Part shown: positions 33,816 through 45,100 of the stretch, in pieces
Numbering within the stretch: position 1 is the stretch's first letter
Layout: each line of letters starts with the position of its first letter
Translations under genes and position numbers: made by a program
Notes under the pieces: generated by a model
Databases searched by the model: none
Told to the model about the DNA's origin: nothing
What the model saw: the letters and a program-made list of their open reading frames with translations, nothing else
From: Trebouxia sp. TZW2008
Taxonomy: Eukaryota > Chlorophyta > Trebouxiophyceae > Trebouxiales > Trebouxiaceae
Direction: 5' to 3'
Assembly (NCBI GenBank): GCA_002118135.1
Contig: BDIU01000275.1
Coordinates: 168 to 64,167 of the forward strand
DNA length: 64,000 nt

Positions 33816-36800
33816 ATGGTGTCTTCCGCAATGCTTCTTGGCAGCACTGCACCTACCTGCTTCAGTAGCACATCCCAGAACTTGAGCTCAAGGTATGTTG
33901 CAAGCGCTGCGCTCAGTCGCCTGGCTTGTCTGCTGGTTACGTCGGGCAGTCGGGCAGTCTCAAGCAGCAGGCATTGACAAGCTCCTGACGGCTTCAGGTC
34001 TATCAGCTCAAGGCTCAGCGCACTCCGCCGGCCATCACAGACCAGCAACGGTGTTGATGGCTTGCGGCTTAAGGCAGTAGCGTCAGCAAAGCGCCCGTCA
34101 GTAGCAGCGACAGGCCGGGCTGCAGCGGTCGACGAGATCATGGTTGCAGAGCCAGCGCCCGCGACCCCTGCAGCAGCATCTCCTGTTGAGGACAATGTTT
34201 GCATGTCAGGGCTTAACGGACTGACAGCCGGTGGCGTTGAGGGACTCGACTCGGTATGATGCATTCAAGCATGCATGCCTCCAGCTTCTGCAGGCTTCCG
34301 CATTTGTATACTGCAGTTCCATCATAGCCATCTTGTGTACTGTTGTTGTTTGCAGTCATGGAGCACATTGTATTCGCAGAGTCTAGTTCACTTAAAGCAT
34401 CTTGCATGTTGCCCGCCATCTATCTGCTCATGCCCTCAACTGAATGCTGTTTGCAGGGTGTCTTCCATGTGGCGGCACAGCAGCCAGTCCTATACACAGT
34501 CCAAGAGTCTTTGGACCTGCTATCTCTAGACAACAAGGTATGATCAGGCACAAGCTGTGCTTTTGCAGCAGTAGATTAGCCTGCAAAGTCTGCATGCGGG
34601 CGTTGCTGAATTCTGATGGCATGCATGCCAATGTACTTTGTACTTGCAACTGACATCCTTCTCTTGTGTGCAGTCACTGTTGCGTGGTCTGCTACCAGAC
34701 TCATTTCCAGCCAGATTGGCAGCAGAGCCTGCCAAAGAGAAGCAGAGGCGCTTCATCATCATTGATGAGGTGGTGCATGCCACTTACGGTGACAAGCTTG
34801 AGCAGGTATTGAGTTGACCCTCTTGTCTTGCCTTACATAACGTTGATCAGCAACACAAGCGCTCGCAAGACACTGCGCTATACTGCCATCTGACAATGGG
34901 TTTTTGAGACCTGAAGCTTCTCAAAAACAGCATTGTGATGTGTCAAACTTGCATTTTGATTGAACGTAGCAGAATCCATCACTGCTTGTTTGCTGGGTGT
35001 GTCTCAAGCTTTGTAGGTAAGAGTCCTTGGCTTTCTGCAATGGTATAAAGTTGTTAGTCATGTCAGTGTGGGCCATCCTGGCGCTGGGTAGGTTTGTCTC
35101 TCTCTTCCTTTGGATTCTGTGCATGTGCAACATGGTGAACTACCAAGAAGTGTTACTCTGACTTTTGTTACGTTTTGACTCTCCAGTTGGCCGGTATCAG
35201 AGGATAAGCCAAGTCCGTGGCAGTTGGAACAGAACAGGACGGAGCATCTCACAAGGCAACTCATGCCTAACAGTCTTGGTCTTGGGCCCATACAGATTTG
35301 CTGACTTCCCAAATCTGCAGCTCTGTTGACCTTGCCTCTTTTGCAGGTATCAACTGTTGTGAAGGTGAGCAGTATGATCTCACAGTTGTGCTGTTACGCA
35401 GGGTTCAGGTCTAACGATGTCTGTTTCACTGTCTCTTGCTTTGTAGGCAGCATGTGCAGCACATGCTGCACCATTGTCACCTGTCAGGAATGTAATCCAA
35501 AGTGATCACATACAAATGTGCCCCATCTATCTTCCTTTACTGGTCCCGCCGTTTCAAGCCACCCTTGTGCTGATGCTTCACATGTCAGCTGTTTTCTGGC
35601 TTTGTAACAGCCAATTAGCTGTACTTGTTGCGACACCTTTCCACACACCCTTCCACCCTTTTGCCTGAAGAGTAGTCAGAACACTCATTGTGCAGATGTG
35701 ACCAGCTTTGTGCTCACACTGACAATCTTCTTACATGGTGCGACCTTGTGCAGTACATGAAGCATCACGGAGTGGAGTATGAGATTCTGCCTCTTCCCAC
35801 TTGCGAGCCCAACAAGAGCTTCAACCTGATCTTCAAGGTAGCAGAGCGCCTGGAGGCCTTCAAGCTGAACAGGTGAGCTTTAGCTGTCCTGCATTCCAGC
35901 TTCACTTGTGCTGCTGTGGCCTATTGCATGTCTTGTTTCCTGTTCAGCATGCATATCATGTTGCTTGGTATCTACACCATTTTATGTTGCTGCACCAACT
36001 GCTTGCTTGCTTGTTTGCATATGTCATAGCATTGTCAATGTCTGCAGTTTGCAGCTGATGGGTTGTCCTGTTCGCTGAGCAGCTCACTGAGCACTTGCTG
36101 ATTGGGTGCTCATTTTTCGTGCAGGCGTAAGGAACCTATCATTGCCATTGGTGGAGGTGTCTGTCTTGATGTTGCTGGTCTGGCAGCTAATCTATACAGA
36201 CGCAACACACCCCTCATCAAGATTCCCACCACAGTCATGGCCGCTGTTGATGCTTCAATTGGCATCAAGACAGCAGTCAACTTCCATGGCCGCAAGAACA
36301 AGATGGGCACCTACTGCCCACCTTTGGCTGTCTTCATTGACAAGACTTTCCTGAAGACCTGTGGTGACAGGCACCTCAGCAATGGGTCTGCTGAGATTCT
36401 GAAGATGGCTTGCATCAAAGACCGTGAGCTGTTTGAGCTGTTAGAGAAGCACAGCAAGGAGCTGATTACAAGCAAGTTCCAGGTAATTGCAAACGTCCTG
36501 CTTCTGTCTGCCGTCTGCACTTCATATTGTGACTGGCTGGTGCAGTCGGCTGGTGCAGTTGGCTCACATGTAGTCTATGTTCAATGCTGTGCACTATCTT
36601 CCTGTGTTTACTTGTGCATTTTCGACAGCTTGCCAGCAGCACGTGTTTGCCACATGTTGTGCGGCTGCATCAATGCAAGTTGCACCGCTTTCTGACGCTT
36701 CTGTCTTGTTGACTGACACCATTCTGGTGCTGTAGCACTTGTGGCTGACATCTGTTGTTGCTGTATCGTCAGATATCAGTCTGCTGCTGTAGCTGTTGTG

Positions 36801-37688
36801 TCTGACGTCTACTGTTGCTGTGTAGAGTGAGGAGGCTTCCACAATCATGAGAAGGTCCATCCAAGGCATGCTTGAGGAGCTGGAATACAACCTGTGGGAG
36901 CACATCCTCAACCGCCTGGTGGACTATGGTCACGCCTTCTCACCTGAGATTGAGATGGCAGCCCTGCAAGGCGAGGAGGCCATGCTATTGCACGGAGAGG
37001 CAGTCAACATTGACATGGCTCTGACCACTCAGCTGGCATACCAGAGGGGCTACATCAATGCTGATGAAAGGCGACGAGTGTTTGGAGTGATGAGGCAGCT
37101 GGGTCTGGCCTTGTGGCATGATGTCTGCACAGATGATGTACTCATGCAGGCAAGCCTTCTGATGTTTTTGTATATTGCATCTGCTTGCAGTGCTGCATCA
37201 TGCTGCTGCAGTGTTATAGCTTGCTCATATCTGCAGTTATTTCAAATGCGTGTCATGAGTGTCCTGCCTGTGCATGGGTCTGAGGTGCTGCTGTGTTTGC
37301 TGTGTCTTGCCTTGCAACAACAATCAGGCTTTGTATCGTGTTGGTCTACACTCAGTTTGCAGATTGAATGTAATTGCAACACCAGCTTGTTTGTTGAGTC
37401 TGTTGTCTGATTAGATTACTGCTGTTGCAGGGTCTTGAGGACACCACCAGGCAGCGTGATGGTATCCAAAGAGTGCCATTCATGAAGGGCATTGGTGAGG
37501 CAGTTTTTGTCAACGACATCACCAGGGATGAAGTTGTGGAGGCAGCCAAGTATGTGAGCCAACTACACCAAGACCAACTGGCGGAGGCTGCTCACAATAA
37601 CGGTTACCTGGCCAACTCTATCACTCCTCTGGAGCCTGTACCTCAGTCTGTGAAGCAATACATACGGGAGCCTGCTTTGGCTCACTGA
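33816..37688 (+). CDS. EEVS: Sugar-phosphate cyclase, EEVS/DDGS type, plastid-targeted
   Basis: A member of the dehydroquinate synthase-like superfamily that cyclises sedoheptulose 7-phosphate to 2-epi-5-epi-valiolone (EEVS) or desmethyl-4-deoxygadusol (DDGS). Eight exons join in frame: 33816-33892, 33998-34253, 34457-34537, 34674-34805, 35754-35872, 36125-36482, 36826-37149 and 37431-37688. They give 534 residues. The first 50-60 residues are Ser/Ala/Arg-rich with few acids (MVSSAMLLGSTAPTCFSSTS; SSRLSALRRPSQ; LKAVASA), a plastid transit peptide. Catalytic part: YGDKLEQYMKHHGVEYEILP, NAD-binding IAIGGGVCLDVAGLAANLYR, PTTVMAAVDASIGIKTAVN. The likely metal ligands are Glu in GSAEILKMA, His in DYGHAFSPEIE and His in LLHGEAVNIDMALTT. 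It ends with EAVFVNDITRDEV. EEVS is favoured over DDGS only because MT-Ox is its neighbour. Intron 7 has a GC donor (CAG|GCAAGC). Intron 4 holds a possible 18-nt in-frame microexon (35347-35364). Intron 6 shows a 57-bp duplication of its acceptor region. Confidence 0.92.
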
Positions 37689-39139
37689 CTGATTCTAGAT
37701 TAGATTTTTGTACTTGTAGAAGACTAGGAAGTCTGCAGTCGCTTATGCCATACGCTTCCATTTCTTTTTAGCCCTGATTTGAGGCCTTTAGCCCTGATGT
37801 TAGGCCTGATTGCACCCCCATGGCAACACCTGCAGCGCTAAATTTTGTATTTGATTGGATATGGCTTTTGAAAGAGTTTCATTGCCAGCCTGTGCTCAAT
37901 AATGTCTGACGGTCTGGGATTGCTAGTGAATTGGTGACTGAGTCGATACTCAAGGTCTTGTCCAGCGTGTTTTTGCAATACCCATTTTGCCTTGACCCGA
38001 CAGCAGAGTACATGTAGTTGGCTGTCAACTAGCTGTACTGAAGTGAATACTACACTTTGTAAGCATTCCTGCTGTCTTGGTCATCTCCTGGCTAGCTACC
38101 TCACCTTTGCATTGCATCAACCTACTCAGCTGAGCATAGCCAGCACTTGCTCACGTTACCTTTGCAATTCATCACTTGGTCTAGTTGAGCATAGTCAGCA
38201 TATGCTGCCTTCTGCATTTCATCACTTGGTCTAAATGAGCATTTGCCTGCCTTCTGAAGCCTCACAGAGCAGTACATCTCTGATAGTTGCAAGCTTTGTT
38301 CTGTGAATGACTGTGCCGCATGTGCATCAGCTTGATGTGATCATGTTATATCTTCTCATACTGCAGTAGCCACTGAACCACATGCTCTCGCTACATGCTG
38401 CATGGTTACATTGCAAGGACTCAGTGCAGCTTGCTCTGAATGTGCCCAATAATAGGCGCAGGTCACGCGCTGATATACTGAACTATCATCTGCAAAGCAA
38501 TTGTCAATGACTTGTAGCTATGGGATGATGTTGCCATCCCTGCATGCCTGATTGCTGCTTTTGAGAATTACTTGCAAATGATTTGTTTGTGCCATCTCAT
38601 ACATTCATCTCCCTTGCGTTTGTCTGCTCTGCTTTCGGAGCCACTTTGCAACATCTGTTTCTTCATAACTTGTTGCAATGTCTTCAGCAGTCTGTCCCTG
38701 AACATCATAAGAGCAACTCAGGATATAGCACCGTTGTGCATTCATCTTGACAACTTATGCAGAAGCTTGCAAAGACCAATATGAGCCATAGTTGAAGATC
38801 TAGATTTGAAGATGCTGGGCTGTTGTTTCCCTGCTGCATGCATACAAGCCAGCCAGCAAACAATACCTTCATTCAGGCATGCAACAAAATGCATGTGCAT
38901 AAGGAAACAGTTTCAGTAGTTCCCTGCTGCACGCATACAAGCCCAGCAAACAATGCCTTTATTCAGGCATGCCACAAGATGCATGTGCGCAAGAAAACAA
39001 TTTCAGCATTTCCCTGCCGTGTACATGCAAGCCAGCAAACAACACGTCCATTTGAGCATGTGGAGAGAGAGTGCTGTCAAGAACAGTGAAGCAATCACTC
39101 TGATGGCAGTAACATGAGTGATCAGTGCAGATGCCCAGA
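37689..39139. other. Convergent spacer, EEVS / ankyrin gene
   Basis: About 1.45 kb with no supported gene. Its right part is a 93-bp tandem repeat (38827 to about 39060). The rest shows short direct repeats such as GCATTTCATCACTTGGTCTA-type at about 38170 and 38215. Confidence 0.5.
38827..39060. repeat. 93/90-bp tandem repeat, three copies
   Basis: TTCCCTGCTGCATGCATACA-type sequence begins at 38827, 38920 and 39010. It is open in one + frame because the period is a multiple of 3, but a coding role is unsupported: Cys/His-rich, no domain, no splice context. Confidence 0.85.
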
Positions 39140-42100
39140 TTACAGTGTTGCACAAATGCCATACTCAGCAACATTTGACAGCACAAGGGCGGCAGCTTCA
39201 GCAGCAGCATCAGCCACAGATGCTATCGACTTTGTAACAAATTGCTGCGGTCCAATCCATATGCATTGACTTTGGCACTGGTGAATATCTGCAGAAACTC
39301 CTTTGCCCAAGATATATATAACTGCCATGTTCTGAGGCCACCCAACACTTAGGTGATGCATGTCTGAAGCACTCACATCAAGATCTGTTGCATTGATGTC
39401 AGCTCCAGAGGACACCAAGCTCTTCACAATGACCAGATCCCCATTCTGACTGGCGTGCATCAAGGGGATGTGACCCTGTAACAGCCAAAATTTATAAGCT
39501 GAGCATAAGCTTGAATTCATCTTTCATCGGATGGGGCAGAAGGCTCACGTGGCTGCTTGTGCCGTCAACATTTGTGACCTGCAAGAGCCTGCTAGTGAAT
39601 CTCAGGTATATCAGATTCATAGCCTAAGGAGCCACTATAGCAAAGGGGTTGCGCTCTAAATGTCAGCGAGCGCTGCTGCTAGGCTATGAACCTGTTACAT
39701 CGGGAACCTGTTATATGAGGCTCAAGTTGGCGTAGTGTAGATCAGCTTTGTGACCTGAACAGCCACGTTTGCACATGAGAAGGCTCGGTTTGAATGTTAT
39801 GCAACTTGCTTAGTCTGAACTACTGAGTATCAGGTCTCTTCATCTGAGCTGCACAACTGCAACAGCGCAGACGGTAGTCAGTTGCTCCAGTACAGACCTA
39901 GCTGGGCCTGCTGAGCCTGTCTAGCACACCTTTGGGATGAGATGAGATGAGATGAGATAAGATGAGATGAGATGAGATGAGATGAGATGAGATGAGATGA
40001 GATGAGATGAGATGAGATGAGATGAGATGAATGCAGAAAGCTACACATTTGCACGCAAGCATGGCTTCAGCATGCTCAAAGGAACTGATGTGGGTGCCAA
40101 GGTCTGTCATGTCACTCTTGATGTTGCACCCAATGAGCAAAAGCTGTATGCATTGCAACCTGGCGGTGCTTGCTGGGACTTTGAACAGGAAGACCAATGA
40201 GTCACATTTGACTCTCTACCCCAGACCACAAACTCTATCAATTGATTGACTGAACGTGAACCTACAAGAGCGAGCTACTGGTTGATGCCTTCCTGCAATA
40301 CGCCAAGCATTGCATTTGATGCTGGCTTTGGACAATCAATGCAGGATCAATCCAGTATTTGGATCTTTGCTCAATGAGATCTTATTTTTGCTGCCCTGCA
40401 ACAAAAGAAGGGCTTACCTCAGCTGAAGTGGCTTCAAGAAGGGCAGTGAGGTCAGATTGAGGAAGGCACTGCCTGAGCATCTCTTCCACAATGCTGCTGT
40501 GACCTGGATTGCAAGCTAGCAGCAGAGCAGTCCAGGCGCCGCCGCTCTGAGGCAAGCCATTACCCAACGTACTGGTGCTTCTCACCTGCAAGTGCCGTGT
40601 CTGTTTCTTTGGCTTTGTCAGAGGGTTGTGACAACTCCAAGAAGTAAAATGGTGTATAGAGAGATTGCATCGTGCCTGCCTGTTATCAGTATTGTGAAGA
40701 CAGAAACTTCACCAAAAGTGCACATCCAAGAATGCACGCCTGAACAGTAGCTGTTTCTCTGCTGCGGCAAGACAAATTTAATGCTTTCCCTGACATGTTT
40801 GGCGACTTGTAATTGACACAGCGTGCCTGCCTGCCTTGACAAGCATGATAAGCATCCAAGTTAAAACTACCCGACAGGCTGAATCACCATTTGATCACAT
40901 CAGTATGACTCAGTCCAGCGCTTTGCATGCTGTGTCGACAGATGACACCTGCAGATGTCAGCTGTGCAGGTGTGTAAGCCTATGGCATGTACTCACCTGA
41001 TGGCGCATAATCTTGGCAAGTTCTGCTTGATCTGTAGTTTGAGCTAGAGTGGACTTGACCTTGCCTAAGTTGCCTTCTAGCACTGCCAGGATCAATGGTG
41101 AGTACCCCTGCACACATGTCCCCTTGTTTAGCACAATAGACTCTGCTCAAGGCCGAAGCATGGGAACTGAACCATGCATGGACTAGCATTGACATTAGTG
41201 CAGAAGACACAACAGTAGAACAGCTAGCAGAAGCATGGACAAGCATGTGTGATCAGAATGATGCCTTGGACTTGCAAGAGTGACTGTCTTGCAAAACTCT
41301 GTCAGAGCGCTGGGGTTTTATTTTTGCCTTCACACACAGCAGGTCAGTGCACAGCAATTAGGTGCAGAGGATTAGTGCAGTCAGTACCACAGGAGAGCTG
41401 TAACTGCAGTACTGTGACAGTTGCAGCTCTGCTGTGGTATGCCAAGACAGGTTTGATGCAGTCAGTCAAGCTTGCTGGCCATGTATTGCATGATAGCTTG
41501 TGACATAATGGTGGAACTTGTGCGTCAGTAGACAGCTGGAAAGAGGATACAGCCCTGCTGTGCTGTGCACACACAGGCTTGATGCAACTAGGCAAGCTTG
41601 CATATGCAATGAATTGACTGGAACAGTGTTGAAGCTGCTCACCATGACATTGCCTGTTGCATCTGCACCATGCTCCAAAAGGACTCGAGCAATCTCAAGC
41701 ATGTGCTCTTCCAGCGCATGCATGATGGCAGTCTTGCCCTGTTACAGCACACACAGTCAGACAGACAGACAGTCAATACAGATTGCTGACTGTGCTCTCC
41801 CAAGGCACACATGATGGCGGTCTTGCCCGGGCACAGCACACACGATCAGACACACAGTCAGTAAAAGCTCCTTGACATGCTCTTCCAGCAAACACATGAT
41901 GGCACTCCTGTCTTGTTGCAGCATGCACAACTGGACAGACAGTCACCACACATGCTTCATGGCTGACATGCACACGAGTCATGCTTGACTGCAGCTGCAG
42001 CAAGCAGACTTGAGCTGTGATGTCACACAATGCTCATGTATTGGCAGCTGTCAGGCATGCGTCAGACGAGGCAACGAGGCTGACAGCATGCATAAAGGTC

Positions 42101-45100
42101 ATGATCAAACGAGGCATGCAGTCTGCATGAAATCAGCATGCAGATGTATGAGGACCTGACCCTGCAACAAGTGCATACAGTAGCTGCAAGATCCCCCTTG
42201 GCAGCACCGCCAGTTTTCACTTCGGTCACCTTGTTGACATTCATGGCTGCTGACACGCCTTACAAAGCTGCTCTGAAGTTTCATGTCAGCAATGCACACA
42301 ACCCCAAAAGAAGGGATTGTGACCAGCTCACCTGGCCGTCAGGAGCAGCCACATCAGCTGCTTTGGAGAGCAGCAGCCCGACAGCTTCAGGCTCATTGCA
42401 CTGACAAGCCTCTATGAGAGCTGCTGCTTGCAGCCTTAACAAAGCTCCCCATACACTGATGTCAAGAATGCACACACTACCTCAAAGGCGTGGTCACTGG
42501 CTCACCTGGCTATCAGCAGCAGCCACATCAGCCCCTTTTGACAGCAGCAGCCTGACAGCTTGAAACTCATCGCACTGACAAGCCCCTATGAGAGCCGCTG
42601 CTTGCAAGCTTCACAAAGCTGCCTGTACCTTCACTGTCAAGAACGTACATACTACCTCAAAGGCATGGTGAGAGGCTCACCTGGCTATCAGCAGCGGCCA
42701 CATCAGCCCCTTTTGACAGCAGCAGCCTGACAGCTTGAAACTCATCACACTGACAAGCGCCTATGAGAGCCGCTGCTTGCAAGCTTCACAAAGCTGCCTG
42801 TACCTTCACTGTCAAGAACGTACATACTACCTCAAAGGCATGGTGAGAGGCTCACCTGGCTATCTGCAGCGGCCACATCAGCTCCTTTGGACAGCAGCAG
42901 CCTGATGGCACCAAGCTCATTGGACTAACAAGCCTCTATCAGAGCTGTCACACCCTGCACCCCACACCATACCCGATGGATCAGTCAAGCATTCAATTTA
43001 TCTGCCAAGCATTTGTGTGACCTTTTCTGCCAGAGGCCAACTCCATCTGTTCTGGGCACAGTGCCACAGGCACAGTAGCAAACAAAAGTACTGTGTGTGT
43101 TTTGTGGGCTGATAACTATGCCAGCTACTTGTCAAGCTGAGACATATGCATGTGTCTTGCAGTCAGGCAGATTTGCTCAAAGCATTAGCCCCCGTGTTTG
43201 CCTGCTTGCCATGGTAAGCAGCATTGATGCTCCAGCACAGCATGGTATGTAGTCTCTTGAAAACAAACCCCTACTGCTTGCTGATATGCTGACATTGGAG
43301 CATGAGCTGGTGAGACAGGACCAACAACACACACACCCTCCCACCTGGCTTTCATGCTAGCGGGTGTAACAAGTAGTACTTCTTCAAGAAAGCAAGAAAG
43401 CAAGCAAAAGTGATACTGCTTTCAGGAAAGCATGAGCCGGGCTTACTTCAGTATTGCACCTCATCATCAGCAGCATTGACATCTGATCCATGGGACAGCA
43501 GCGCCCTCATGATGCCAATGCCCCCCTTGTTAGCAGCAATCCTCAAAGGGCCCCGTCCCTGCACAATTTAGTGACAAAAGGACTGTTCAGCTTCGTTGCT
43601 ATGCACACAAAAGACGGCCTGAAGACATTTAAGGGAATGACACGATGGCTGTTGCAGAGAAGCACATGTGCACACTTGCGGACGGCATGCTCGCTGGTAC
43701 AGCCAAACAGGCAGAGACATTTGGGACGCACCGCCACAAGCCAGGGAAGCAAATGATGTGTCATGTGCATGTGCTGTCGACTGACCTTCTTGTCTGTGTC
43801 TGCCACAACAGCGCCATGTGATATGAGCACTTCAAGAGCCTTGTCATTGCTTTCATGACATGCCCAAAACAGCGCTGTCCACCCCTCAGATACTCCCTGC
43901 AGTCACAGTGCTTGCTGAATCTCACATAGCATGACATGATAAGATGGTGGTGTGCGTCAACCGAGCATCACAGCAGCACTCAATGCAGCGATTGCTGAAA
44001 AGCACGCAGCATGACAACAGCCATGAAGGAACATGTGCAAAAGTTTTGCAGATCATGATGTGTGCCAAGCTTGGTCACAACAGCAACTGTCACTGCAAGT
44101 TGCTTGCACGGACAAGCAGAGCAAGCATGCATTTGCAATGTGTTGGCAATGGCTCATGTCATCAGTTCTCTTGTGCTGAGAGAGTCATGTCTCACAATGT
44201 GCAGGTTCTTGAGCAATTGCTTTACAAGATGCTGTTGCTGCACTGAATGCTGACGTTGTCAGTCATTGGCTTATACTGTGACTGGCAAATGCAGGTCCTA
44301 TCTGTGCCATTCCATTCATGACATGCAGCAATGGCAGTCAGCATGTGTGACTCACAGGTGTCTTGTCTCGGGCGTGAACATCGCCTCCATGCTTCAGCAG
44401 CAGCTCCAGCACAGCAGTATCATAGTTTGTACAGGCAGCCATCAGGCATGTGAATCCCTGCATTGCATTCCCAGAATACGCAAAAGAAGTCACGCAGCGA
44501 AGTAAACGCTTAAGTACCAGTCACCTGACAAGGTCACAGCATTGCCTGGATTGAACCTGTATACCTCACAGTCCTCATCTTTGCATGCACAATGAAATGC
44601 ATCTGAACAGGGAAAAGCACTGCCCTAGTGACGCTGCATACCTCATTATCTTCTGCTTTGGCAATAGAGGCCTTGTGTGCCAGCAACACCTCTACTACCT
44701 GAAGTCGTCCATGCAGAGATGCAAACCATAAGCATTCCTTCCCTGCAACCATCAAGGACAGGTGTCAGTGCTTCAAGCAGGTGTCATATTTGCTTGAGAC
44801 TGTCATGATCCCTTCAGGTTTGTTTGCAGGGCAGCCAATTCAACTGGGTGACGAACTTTGGCTTAAACTGCGCAACCTGCGCTGGTGGCAATGTATGAAA
44901 CATGAACAAGTGCTGGCCCAGTGAGAGCAGCGCACCCATGTGCATCATGATGGCAAAGCATGATCAGGAACTTCCACCAACCCCTTGTCAATGAAGCCTT
45001 GTCAGCAAAGTTGTGGGAGTGAAGCTGTGTCATTGACAGCAAAGCATACCCGTCTCTCTTTTGTTTCAGCCTCAGCCCCTTGAGCCAACAACCATTGGAC

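Noticed and set aside
33816..37688. Shikimate-pathway 3-dehydroquinate synthase (AroB)
   Set aside because: Several blocks differ from AroB and fit the sedoheptulose-7-phosphate cyclases (YMKHHGVEYEILP, ALTTQLAYQRGYI, EAVFVNDITRDE), and the neighbour is MT-Ox. A phylogeny would settle it.
39936..40030. GATGA run as telomeric or CRISPR-like repeat
   Set aside because: A plain pentanucleotide microsatellite: no spacers, not a telomere motif, and it is inside an intron.
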